From Hydractinia symbiolongicarpus (taxonomy: Eukaryota; Cnidaria; Hydrozoa; Anthoathecata; Hydractiniidae), in contig NC_079885.1 in the NCBI RefSeq assembly GCF_029227915.1, positions 27,345,001-27,409,000 of the forward strand: 64,000 bases of DNA. Reading direction: 5' to 3'. How positions within the stretch are numbered: position 1 is the first letter of the stretch; each line of letters starts with the position of its first letter. The position numbers were made by a program, and so were the translations under genes. Positions 1 through 12,728 of the stretch are shown here, piece after piece. The notes beneath the pieces are model-generated. The model saw nothing but the letters and a program-made list of their open reading frames with translations, did no database searches and was not told the origin of the DNA.

Positions 1-981
1 TTTAGATAAAATAAGTAATTTTTTACTGTGGGACCAATCCTAGCCGTTAGCGCACGCTGAAAAAATAGAGACAGTTTTAAATACTACATTTCATTGACTT
101 TCTAACGGTATCAGTCCGTTTCAATTACAACGGTTGCGTCACATATTCGTACCAACATGTATTTAGCGATATTTTTCTGACTTTACTAGGTTGCATCGTT
201 TTTAACAGTGGAAGGATTGACTGTGGCACTTAATTGAACTGATTTTCGAATTTGACCTCAAAAATGTGATAAATGAGACAATTGTGGTAGCGCTTCATTT
301 AAAAATTTAGATGAATAAATCATTTTTTACGGTGGGACCAATCCTAGCCGTTAGCGCGCGCTGAAGAAAGAGAGACAGTATTAAAAACTACATTTCATTG
401 ACTTTCTAACGGTATCAGTCCGTTTCAATTGCAACGGTTGCGTCACATATTCGTACCAACATGTATTTAGCGATATTTTTCGGATTTTACTAGGTTGCAT
501 CGCTTTTAACAGTGAAAGGATTGACTGTGGGACTTAATTAAAATGATTTTGGACTTGGACCTCATAAATGTGATAAATGAGACAATTGTGGTAGCGCTTC
601 ATTTAAACATTTAGATAAATAAATCATTTTTTACGGTGGGACCAATCCTAGCCGTTAGCGCGCGCTGAAGAAAGAGAGACAGTATTAAAAACTACATTTC
701 ATTGACTTTCTAACGGTATCAGTCCGTTTCAATTGCAACGGTTGCGTCACATATTCGTACCAACATGTATTTAGCGATATTTTTCTGATATTACTAAGTT
801 GTATCGCTTTTAACAGTGAAACGATTGACTGTGGGACTTAATTGAACTTATTTTGGACTGTGACCTTATAAATGTGATAAGTGAGACAATTGGACCCAAG
901 AAATAACATTCTTTTTACCTTGACATGATTGCCGAAACTCAGCGATTACGCTGGGCGCTGTGGTAGTACCTCATTTAAAAA

Positions 982-3900
982 TTTATATAAATAAGTCATT
1001 TCTTTCTGTAGGACCAATCCTAGCCTTTAGCCCGCGCTGAAGAAAGAGAAACAGTTTTAAAAACTACATTTCATTGACTCTCTAACGGTATCAGTCCGTT
1101 TCAATTACAACGGTTGCGTCACATACTCGTACCAACATGTATTTAGCGATATTTTTCTGATTTTACTAGGTTGCATCGTTTTTAACAGTGGAAGGATTGA
1201 CTGTGGGACTTAATTGAACTGATTTTCGAATTTGACCTCAAAAATGTGATAAATGAGACAATTGTGGTAGCGCTTCATTTAAAAATTTAGATAAATAAAT
1301 CATTTTTTACGGTGGGACCAATCCTAGCCGTTAGCGCGCTGAAGAAAGAGGGACAGTATTAAAAACTACATTTCATTGACTTTCTAACGGTATCAGTCCG
1401 TTTCAATTACAACGGTTGCGTCACATATTCGTACCAACATGTATTTAGCGATATTTTTCTGATTTTACTAGGTTGCATCGCTTTTAACAGTGAAAGGATT
1501 GACTGTGGGACTTAATTAAAATGATTTTGGACTTGGACCTCATAAATGTGATAAATGAGACAATTGTGGTAGCGCTTCATTTAAAAATTTAGATAAATAA
1601 ATCATTTTTTACGGTGGGACCAATCCTAGCCGTTAGCGCGCGCTGAAGAAAGAGAGACAGTATTAAAAACTACATTTCATTGACTTTCTAACGGTATCAG
1701 TCCGTTTCAATTGCAACGGTTGCGTCACATATTCGTACCAACATGTATTTAGCGATATTTTTCGGATTTTACTAGGTTGCATCGCTTTTAACAGTGAAAG
1801 GATTGACTGTGCGACTTAATTAAAATGATTTTGGACTTGGACCTCATAAATGTGATAAATGAGACAATTGTGGTAGCGCTTCATTTAAACATTTAGATAA
1901 ATAAATCATTTTTTACGGTGCGACCAATCCTAACCGTTAGCGCGCGCTGAAGAAAGAGAGACAGTATTAAAAACAACATTTCATTGACTTTCTAACAGTA
2001 TCAGTCCGTTTCAATTACAACGGTTGCGTCACATATTCGTACCAACATGTATTTAGCGATATTTTTCTGATTTTACTAGGTTGCATCGCTTTTAACAGTG
2101 AAAGGATTGACTGTGGGACTTAATTGAACTGATTTTGGACTTTGACCTTATGAATGTGATAAATAAGACAATTGTGGTAGCGCTTCACTTAATAATTTAG
2201 ATAAAATTAGTAATTTTTACTGTGGGACCAATCCTGGCCGTTAGCACGCGCTAAATAAGTAGGAACAGTTTCAAAGACTACATTTCATTGACTTTCTGGC
2301 GGTATAAGTCCGTTTGACTTACAACGGTTGCGTCACATATTCGTACCAACATGTATTTAGCGATAGTATTCGGATATTACTAGGTTGCATCGCTTTTAAC
2401 AATGAAACGATTGACTGTGGGACTTAATTGAACTTATTTTGGACTGTGACCTTATAAATGTGATAAGTGAGACAATTGGACTCAAGAAATAACATTCTTT
2501 TTACCTTGACATGATTGCTGGAATTTACCGAGTTCACTGAGCGCTGTGTTAGCGCTTCATTTAAAAATTTAGATAAATAAGTCATTTTTTACGGTTGGAC
2601 CAATCCTAGCCGTTAGCACGCGCTGAAGAAAGAGAGACAGTTTAAAAAACTACATTTCATTGACTTTCTAACGGTATCAGTCCGTTTCAATTACAACGGT
2701 TGCGTCACATATTCGTACCAACATGTATTTAGCGATATTTTTCTGATATTACTAAGTTGTATCGCTTTTAACAGTGAAACGATTGACTGTGGGACTTAAT
2801 TGAACTGATCTTGGACTCTGACCTTATAATTTTTATAAGTGAGACAATTGGACTGCAAGAAGTAACATTCTTCTTAATTTGACATGATTGCCAAAACTCA
2901 GCGATTACACTGGGCGCTGTGGTAGTACCTCATTTAAAAATTTATATAAATAAGTCATTTCTTTCTGTAGGACCAATCCTAGCCTTTAGCCCGCGCCGAA
3001 GAAAGAGAAACAGTTTTAAAAACTACATTTCATTGACTCTCTAACGGTATCAGTCCGTTTCAATTACAACGGTTGCGTCACATACTCGTACCAACATGTA
3101 TTTAGCGATATTTTTCTGATTTTACTAGGTTGCATCGTTTTTAACAGTGGAAGGATTGACTGTGGGACTTAATTGAACTGATTTTCGAATTTGACCTCAA
3201 AAATGTGATAAATGAGACAATTGTGGTAGCGCTTCATTTAAAAATTTAGATAAATAAATCATTTTTTACGGTGGGACCAATCCTAGCCGTTAGCGCGCTG
3301 AAGAAAGAGAGACAGTATTAAAAACTACATTTCATTGACTTTCTAACGGTATCAGTCCGTTTCAATTACAACGGTTGCGTCACATATTCGTACCAACATG
3401 TATTTAGCGATATTTTTCTGATTTTACTAGGTTGCATCGCTTTTAACAGTGAAAGGATTGACTGTGGGACTTAATTAAAATGATTTTGGACTTGGACCTC
3501 ATAAATGTGATAAATGAGACAATTGTGGTAGCGCTTCATTTAAAAATTTAGATAAATAAATCATTTTTTACGGTTGGACCAATCCTAGCCGTTAGCACGC
3601 GCTGAAGAAAGAGAGACAGTTTAAAAAACTACATTTCATTGACTTTCTAACGGTATTAGTCCGTTTCAATTACAACGGTTGCGTCACATATTCGTACCAA
3701 CATGTATTTAGCCATATTTTTCTGATATTACTAAGTTGAATCGCTTTTAACAGTGAAACGATTGACTGTGGGACTTAATTGAACTGATCTTGGACTCTGA
3801 CCTTATAATTTTTATAAGTGAGACAATTGGACTGCAAGAAGTAACATTCTTCTTAATTTGACATGATTGCCAAAACTCAGCGATTACACTGGGCGCTGTG

Positions 3901-4525
3901 GTAGTACCTCATTTAAAAATTTATATAAATAAGTCATTTCTTTCTGTAGGACCAATCCTAGCCTTTAGCCCGCGCCGAAGAAAGAGAAACAGTTTTAAAA
4001 ACTACATTTCATTGACTTTCTAACGGTATCAGTCCGTTTCAATTACAACGGTTGCGTCACATACTCGTACCAACATGTATTTAGCGATATTTTTCTGATT
4101 TTACTAGGTTGCATCGTTTTTAACAGTGGAAGGATTGACTGTGGGACTTAATTGAACTGATTTTCGAATTTGACCTCAAAAATGTGATAAATGAGACAAT
4201 TGTGGTAGCGCTTCATTTAAAAATTTAGATAAATAAATCATTTTTTACGGTGGGACCAATCCTAGCCGTTAGCGCGCTGAAGAAAGAGAGACAGTATTAA
4301 AAACTACATTTCATTGACTTTCTAACGGTATCAGTCCGTTTCAATTACAACGGTTGCGTCACATATTCGTACCAACATGTATTTAGCGATATTTTTCTGA
4401 TTTTACTAGGTTGCATCGCTTTTAACAGTGAAAGGATTGACTGTGGGACTTAATTAAAATGATTTTGGACTTGGACCTCATAAATGTGATAAATGAGACA
4501 ATTGTGGTAGCGCTTCATTTAAAAA
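982..4525 (+). repeat. Local HOR: near-identical 606-bp pair of short units, three times
   Basis: The pair begins with an unusual unit start (TTTATATAAATAAGTCATTT, then CTTTCTGTAGG and GCCTTTAGCCCGCGC). It spans 982-1587, 2941-3546 and 3920-4525, with unit lengths of 304 and 302 bp each time. The 302-bp unit lacks one CG step (GCGCGCTG instead of GCGCGCGCTG). The second and third copies are 979 bp apart (304+302+373), which makes a three-unit HOR. The first lies 1,959 bp upstream of the second. After each pair the next unit differs, which marks where the duplication ends. Confidence 0.85.
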
Positions 4526-5389
4526 TTTAGATAAATAAATCATTTTTTACGGTGGGACCAATCCTAGCCGTTAGCGCGCGCTGAAGAAAGAGAGACAGTA
4601 TTAAAAACTACATTTCATTGACTTTCTAACGGTATCAGTCCGTTTCAATTGCAACGGTTGCGTCACATATTCGTACCAACATGTATTTAGCGATATTTTT
4701 CGGATTTTACTAGGTTGCATCGCTTTTAACAGTGAAAGGATTGACTGTGGGACTTAATTAAAATGATTTTGGACTTGGACCTCATAAATGTGATAAATGA
4801 GACAATTGTGGTAGCGCTTCATTTAAACATTTAGATAAATAAATCCTTTTTTACGGTGGGACCAATCCTAGCCGTTAGCGCGCGCTGAAGAAAGAGAGAC
4901 AGTATGAAAAGCTACATTTCATTGACTTTCTAACGGTATCAGTCCGTTTCAATTACAACGGTTGCGTCACATATTCGTACCAACATGTATTTAGCGATAT
5001 TTTTCTGATTTTACTAGGTTGCATCGCTTTTAACAGTGAAAGGATTGACTGTGGGACTTAATTGAACTGATTTTCGAATTTGACCTCAAAAATGTGATAA
5101 ATGAGACAATTGTGGTAGCGCTTCATTTAAAAATTTAGATAAATAAATCATTTTTTACGGTGGGACCAATCCTAGCCGTTAGCGCACGCTGAAAAAATAG
5201 AGACAGTTTTAAATACTACATTTCATTGACTTTCTAACGGTATCAGTCCGTTTCAATTACAACGGTTGCGTCACATATTCGTACCAACATGTATTTAGCG
5301 ATATTTTTCTGACTTTACTAGGTTGAATCGTTTTTAACAGTGGAAGGATTGACTGTGGCACTTAATTGAACTGATTTTGGAATTTGACC

Positions 5390-7440
5390 TCAAAAGATAA
5401 ATGAGACAATTGGACCCAAGAAATAACATTCTTTTTAATTTGACATGATTTCTGGAATTCAGCGATTACACTCGGCCCTATGGTAGCGCTGCACTTAAAA
5501 ATTTATGTAAAATAAGTCATTTTTTACGGTTGGACCAATCCTAGCCGTTAGCACGCGCTGAAGAAAGAGAGACAGTTTTAAAAACTACATTTCATAGACT
5601 TAACGGTATCAGTCCGTTTCAATTACAACGGTTGAGTCACATATTCGTACCAATATGCATTTAGCGATATTTTTCTGATTTTACTAAGTTGCATCGCTTT
5701 TACCAGTGAAAGGATTGACTGTGGGACTTAATTAAAATGATTTTGGACTTTGACCTCATAAATGTGATAAATGAGACAATTGTGGTAGCGCTTCATTTAA
5801 AAATTTAGATAAATAAATCATTTTTTACGGTGGGACTAATCCTAGCCGTTAGCGCGCGCTGAAAAAATAGAGACAGTTTTAAATACTACATTTCATTGAC
5901 TTTCTGGCGGTATAAATCCGTTTGACTTACAACAGTTGCGTCACATATTCGTACCAACATGTACTTAATGATTTTTTTCCGAAATTACTAAGTTGTATCG
6001 CTTTTAACAGTGAAAGGATTGAGTGTGGATCTTAATTGAACAGATCTTGGACTGTGACCTTATAAATTTGATAAGTGAGACAATTGGACTGCAAGAAGTA
6101 ACATTTTTCTTAATATGACATGATTTCTCGAATTCAACGATTACACTCGGCCCTATGGTAGCGTTTCACTTAAAAGTTTATACAAAATAAGTCATCTTTT
6201 CCTGTCGGACCAATCCTGGCCGTTACCACGCGCTGAATAAGTAGGAACAGTTTCAAAGACTACATTTCATTGACTTTCTGGCGGTGTAAATCCGTTTGAC
6301 TTACAACGGTTGCGTCACATATTCGTACCAAACATGTATTTAATGATTTTTTTCCGATATTACTAAGTTTTATCGCTTTTAACAGTGAAACGATTTACTG
6401 TGGGACTTAATTGAACTGATTTTGGACTTTGACCTCACAAGTGTGATAAATGAGACAATTGTGGTAGCGCTTCATTTAAAAATTTAGATAAATAAGTCAT
6501 TTTTTACGGTGGGACCAGTCCTAGCCGTTAGCGCGCTGAAGAAAGAGAGACAGTTTTAAAAACTACATTTCATTGACTTTCTAACGGTATCATTCCGTTT
6601 CAATTATAACAGTTGCGTCACATATTCGTACGAACATGTATTTAGCGATATTTTTCTGATTTTACTAGGTTGCATCGCTTTTCACAGTAAAAGGATTGAC
6701 TGTGGGACTTAATTGAACTAATTTTGGACTTTCACCTCATAAATGTGATAAATGAGACAATTGTGGTAGCGATTCATTTAAAAATTTAGATAAATAAGTC
6801 ATTTTTTACGGTGGGACCAGTCCTAGCCGTTAGCGCGCGCTGAAGAAAAAGAGACGGTTTTAAAAACTACATTTCATTGACTTTCTAACGGTATCAGTCC
6901 GTTTCAATTGCAACGGTTGCGTCACATATTCGTACCAACATGTATTTAGCGATATTTTTCTGATTTTACTAGGTTGCATCGCTTTTCACAGTGAAAAGAT
7001 TGACTGTGGGACTTAATTGAACTGATTTTGGACTTTGACCTCATAAATGTGATAAATGAGACAATTGTGGTAGCGCTTCATTTAAAAATTTAGAAAAATA
7101 AGTCATTTTTTACGGTTGGACCAATCCTAGCCGTTAGCGCGCGCTGAAGAAAAAGAGACAGTTTTAAAAACTACATCTCATTGACTTTCTAACGGTATCA
7201 GTACGTTTCAATTGCAACGGTTGCGTCACATATTCGTATTAACATGTATTTAGCGATATTTTTCTGATTTTACTAGGTTACATCGTTTTTAACAGTGGAA
7301 GGATTGACTGTGGGACTTAATTGAAGTGATTTTGGAATTTGACCTTAAAAATGTGATAAATGAGACAATTGGAGGCAAGAAATAACAATCTTTTTAATTT
7401 GACATGATTTCTCGAATTCAGCAATTACACTCGGCCCTAT
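5390..7440 (+). repeat. Duplicated segment D1, copy 1 (about 2.05 kb)
   Basis: Unit order and private variants match 15,710-17,430. Shared marks include TAGCGCTGCACTTAAAAATT (about 5,488 and 15,806), a mosaic unit AAAAAATAGAGACAG followed by TGGCGG-type sequence (about 5,861 and 16,184), and TTAAAAGTTTATACAAAATA (about 6,171 and 16,492). The offset is about 10.32 kb to this point. It falls to 9,993 bp at TCAGTACGTTTC (7,198 and 17,191), which fits the loss in copy 2 of one roughly 302-bp unit plus 26 bp. The limits are approximate. Confidence 0.7.
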
Positions 7441-9719
7441 GGTAGCGCTTCACTTAAAAATTTAGATAAATAAGTCATTTTTTACGGTGGGACCAATCCT
7501 GGCCGTTAGCACGCGCTGAATAAATAGGAACAGTTTCAAAGACTACATTTCATTGATTTTCTGGCGGTATAAATCCGTTTGAATTACAACGGTTGCGTCA
7601 CATATTCGTACCAAACATGTATTCAATGATTTTCTTCCGATATTACTAAGTTTTATCGCTTTTAACAGTGAAACGATTGACTGTGGGACCTAATTGAACA
7701 GATCTTGGACTGTGACCTTATAAATTTGATAAGTGAGACAATTGGACTGCAAGAAGTAACATTCTTCTTAATTTGACATGATTTCTCGAATTCAACGATT
7801 ACACTCGGCCCTATGGTAGCGCTTCACTTAAAAATTTATATAAAATAAGTCATCTTTTCCTGTCGGACCAATCCTGGCCGTTAGCACGCGCTGAATAAAT
7901 AGGAACAGTTTCAAAGACTACATTTCATTGACTTTCTGGCGGTATAAATCCGTGTGACTTACAACAGTTGCGTCACATATTCGTACCAACATGTACTTAA
8001 TGATTTTTTTCCGATATTACTAAGTTGTATCGCTTTTAACAGTGAAAGGATTGACTGTGGGACTTAATTGAACAGATCTTGGACTGTGACCTCATAAATT
8101 TGATAAGTGAGACAATTGTGGTAGCGCTTCATTTAAAAATTTAGATAAATAAGTCATTCTTTACGGTGGGACCAATCCTAGCCGTTAGCGCGCGCTGAAG
8201 AAAGAGACACAGTTTTAAAAACTACATTTCATTGACGTTCTAACGCTATTATTCCGTTTCAATTACAACGGTTGCGTCACATATTCGTACGAACATGTAT
8301 TTAGCGATATTTTTCTGATTTTACTAGGTTGCATCACTTTTCACAGTGAAAGGATTGACTGTGGGACTTAATTGAACAGATTTAGGTCCTTGACCTCATA
8401 AATGTGATAAATGAGACAATTGTGGTAGCGCTTCATTTAAAAATTTAGATAATTAAGACATTTTTTACGGTGGGACCAATCCTAGCCGTTAGCGCACGCT
8501 GAAGAAAAAGAGACAGTTTTAAAAACTACATTTCATTGACTTTCTAACGGTATCAGTCCGTTTCAATTGCAACGGTTGCGTCACATATTCGTACCAACAT
8601 GTATTTAGCGATATTTTTCTAATTTTACTAGGTTGCATCGCTTTTCACAGTGAAAGGATTGACTGTGGCACTTAATTGAACTGATTTTGGACTTTGACCT
8701 CATAAATGTGATAAATGAGACAATTGTGGTAGCGCTTTATTTAAAAATTTAGATAAATAAGTCATTTTTTACGGTGGGACCAATCCTAGCCGTTAGCGCG
8801 CGCTGAAGAAAAAGAGACAGTTTTAAAAACTACATTTCATTGACTTTCTAACGGTATCAGTCCATTTCAATTGCAACGGTTGCGTCACATATTCGTGCCA
8901 ACATATATTTAGCGATATTTTTCTGATTTTACTAGGTTGCATCGCTTTTAACAGTGAAAGGATTGACTGTGGGACTTAATTGAAGTGATTTTGGGCTTTG
9001 ACCTCATAAATGTGATAAATGAGACAATTGTGGTAGCGCTTCACTTAATAATTTAGATAAAATAAGTAATTTTTTACTGTGGGACCAATCCTAGCCGTTA
9101 GCGCGCGCTGAAAAAATAGAGACAGTTTTAAATACTACATTTCATTGACTTTCTAACGGTATCAGTCCGTTTCAACTACAACGGTTGCGTCACATATTCG
9201 TACCAACATGTACTTATTGATTTTTTTCCGATATTACTAAGTTGTATCGCTTATAACAGTGAAACGATTGACTGTGGGACTTAATTGAACTGATCTTGAA
9301 CTGTGACCTTATAAATTTGATAAGTGAAACAATTGGACTGCAAGAAGTAACATTCTTATTAATTTGACATGATTGCCGAAACTCAGCGATTACACTGGGC
9401 GCTGTGGTAGTACCTCATTTAAAAATTTAGATAAATAAGTCATTTCTTACTGTAGGACCAATCCTAGCCGTTAGCGCGCGCTGAAGAAAAAGAGACAGTT
9501 TTAAAAACTACATTTCATTGACTTTCTAACGGGATCAGTCCGTTTCAATTGCAACGGTTGCGTCACATATTCGTACCAACATGTATTTAGCGATATTTTT
9601 CTGATTTTACTAGGTTGCATCGCTTTTTACAGTGAAAGGATTGACTGTGGCACTTAATTGAACTGATTTTGGACTTTGACCTCATAAATGTGTTAAATGA
9701 GACAATTGTGGTAGCGCTT

Positions 9720-12355
9720 CACTTAATAATTTAGATAAAATAAGTAATTTTTTACTGTGGGACCAATCCTGGCCGTTAGCACGCGCTGAATAAATAGGAA
9801 CAGTTTCAAAGACTACATTTCATTGACTTTCTGGCGGTATAAATCCGTTTGATTAAACAACGGTTGCGTCACATATTCGTACCAACATGTATTTAGCTAT
9901 AGTATTCAGATATTACTAGGTTGCATCGCTTTTAACAATGAAAGGATTGACTGTGGGACTTAATTGAACTTATTTTGGACTGTGACCTTATAAATGTGAT
10001 AAGTGAGACAATTGGACCAAAGAAATAACATTCTTTTTACCTTGACATGTTTGCTGGAATTTACCGATTTCACTGGGCGCTGTGGTAGCGCTTCATTTAA
10101 AAATTTAGATAAATAAGTCATTTTTTACGGTTGGACCAATCCTAGATGTTAGCACGCGCTGAAGAAAGAGAGACAGTTTTAAAAACTACATTTCATAGAC
10201 TTTCTAACGGTATCAGTCCGTTTCAATTACAACGGTTGAGTCACATATTCGTACCAATATGCATTTAGCGACATTTTTCTGATTTTACTAAGTTGCATCG
10301 CTTTTAACAGTAAAAGGATTGACTGTTGGACTTAATTAAAATGATTTTGGACATGGACCTCATAAATGTGATAAATGAGACAATTGTGGTAGCGCTTCAT
10401 TTAAACATTTAGATAAATAAATCATTCTTTACGGTGGGACCAGTCCTAGCCGTTAGCGCGCGCTGAAGAAAGAGAGACAGTATTAAAAACTACATTTCAT
10501 TGACTTTCTAACGGTATCAGTCCGTTTCAATTACAACGGTTGAGTCACATATTCGTACCAATATGCATTTAGCGATATTTTTCTGATTTTACTAAGTTGC
10601 ATCGTTTTTAACAGTGGAAGGATTGACTGTGGCACTTAATTGAACTGATTTTGGAATTTGACCTCAAAAATGGGATAAACGAGACAATTGGACCCAAGAA
10701 ATAACATTCTTCTTAATTTGACATGATTTCTGGAATTCAGCGATTACACTCAGCCCTATGGTAGCGCTGCACTCAAAAATTTATATAAAATAAGTCATTT
10801 TTTTACGGTTGGACCAGTCCTAGCCGTTAGCACGCGCTGAAGAAAAGGAGACAGTTTTAAAAACTACATTTCATAGACTTCCTAACGGTATCAGTCCGTT
10901 TCAATTACAACAGTTGAGTCACATATTCGTACCAATATGCATTTAGCGATATTTTTCTGATTTTACTAAGTTGCATCGCTTTTAACAGTGAAAGGATTGA
11001 CTGTGGGACTTAATTAAAATGATTTTGGACTTTGACCTCACAAGTGTGATAAATGAGACAATTGTGGTAGCGCTTCATTTAAAAATTTAGATAAAAAAGT
11101 CATTCTTTACGGTGGGACCAGTCCTAGCCGTTAGCGCGCGCTGAATAAAGAGAGACAGTTTTAAAAACTACATTTCATTGACTTTCTGGCGGTATAAATC
11201 CGTTTGACTTACAACAGTTGCGTCACATATTCATACGAACATGTATTTAGCGATATTTTTCTGATTTTACTAAGTTGTATCGCATTTAACAGTGAAAGGA
11301 TTGACTGTGGGACTTAATTGAAGTGATTTTGGAATTTGACCTTAAAAATGTGATAAATGAGACAATTGGAGCCAAGAAATAACAATCTTTTTAATTTGAC
11401 ATGATTTCTCGAATTCAGCAATTACACTCGGCCCTATGGTAGCGCTTCACATAAAAATTTATATAAAATAAGTCATTTTTTCCTGTCGGACCAATCCTGG
11501 CCGTTAGCACGCGCTGAATAAATAGGAACAGTTTCAAAGACAACATTTCATTGACTTTCTGGCGGTATAAATCCGTTTGACTTACAACAGTTGCGTCACA
11601 TATTCGTACCAACATGTACTTAATGATTTTTTTCCGATATTACTAAGTTGTATCGCTTTTAACAGTGTAAGGATTGACTGTGGGACTTAATTGAACAGAT
11701 CTTGGACTGTGACCTTATAAATTTGATAAGTAAGACAATTGGACTTCAAGAAGTAACATTCTTCTTTATTTGACATGATTTCTCGAATTCAACGATTACA
11801 CTCGGCCCTATGGTAGCGCTTCACTTAAAAATTTATATAAAATAAGTCATCTTTTCCTGTCGGACCAATCCTGGCCGTTAGCACGCGCTGAATAAATAGG
11901 AACAGTTTCAAAGACTACATTTCATTGACTTTCTGGCGGTATAAATCCGTTTGACTTACAACGGTTGCGTCACATATTCGTACCAAACATGTATTCAATG
12001 ATTTTTTTTCCGATATTACTAAGTTTTATCGCTTTTAACAGTGAAACGATTGACTGTGGGACTTAATTGAACTGATTTTGGACTTTGACCTCATAAATGT
12101 GATAAATGAGACAATTGTGGTAGCGCTTCAAATTTAGATAAATAAGTCATTCTTTACGGTGGGACCAATCCTAGCCGTTAGCGCGCGCTGAAGAAAGAGA
12201 GACAGTTTTAAAAACTACATTTCATTGACGTTCTAACGGCATTATTCCGTTTCAATTACAACGGTTGCGTCACATATTCGTACGAACATGTATTTAGCGA
12301 TATTTTTCTGATTTTACTAGGTTGCATCGCTTTTAACAGTGAAAGGATTGACTGT
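9720..12355 (+). repeat. Tandem segment D2, copy 1 (period 3,009 bp)
   Basis: CCTAGATGTTAGCACGCGC, a private variant of the usual CCTAGCCGTTAGC, is at 10,141 and again at 13,150, an offset of 3,009 bp. The shared order includes ACTTAATAATTTAGATAAAA, three consecutive GAGTCAC/ATGCAT subfamily units, and a unit with TTGACGTTCTAACGG. Copy 1 contains one extra 374-bp long unit around 11,350-11,720 (the CAAGAAATAACAATC type) that copy 2 lacks. The ends were placed by eye. Confidence 0.75.
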
Positions 12356-12728
12356 GGGACTTAATTAAAATGATTTTGGACTTGGACCTCATAAATGTGA
12401 TAAATGAGACAATTGTGGTAGCGCTTCATTTAAAAATTTAGATAAATAAATCATTTTTTACGGTTGGACCAATCCTAGCCGTTAGCGCGCGCTGAAGAAA
12501 GAGAGACAGTATTAAAAACTACATTTCATTGACTTTCTAACGGTATCAGTCCGTTTCAATTACAACGGTTGCGTCACATATTCGTACCAACATGTATTTA
12601 GCGATATTTTTCTGATTTTACTAGGTTGCATCGCTTTTAACAGTGAAAGGATTGAATGTGGGACTTAATTGAACTGATTTTGGATTTTGACCTCATAAAT
12701 GTGTTAAATGAGACAATTGTGGTAGCGC

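Noticed and set aside
893-960. The 68-bp block of long units as a small mobile insertion
   Set aside because: It has no terminal inverted repeats and only a 2-bp TG repeat at its ends. Long units are more widespread and more diverse than short ones, so deletion in the short form is the better reading.
11415-11615. Short open reading frames of 62-83 codons on both strands, for example 11415-11615 and 32544-32750 on the minus strand, 55221-55463 and 58893-59135 on the plus strand
   Set aside because: They lie wholly inside satellite units, recur only because the repeat recurs, and are broken in most sister units. Codon structure follows the repeat and not protein constraint. None resembles a known domain, so I list no CDS.
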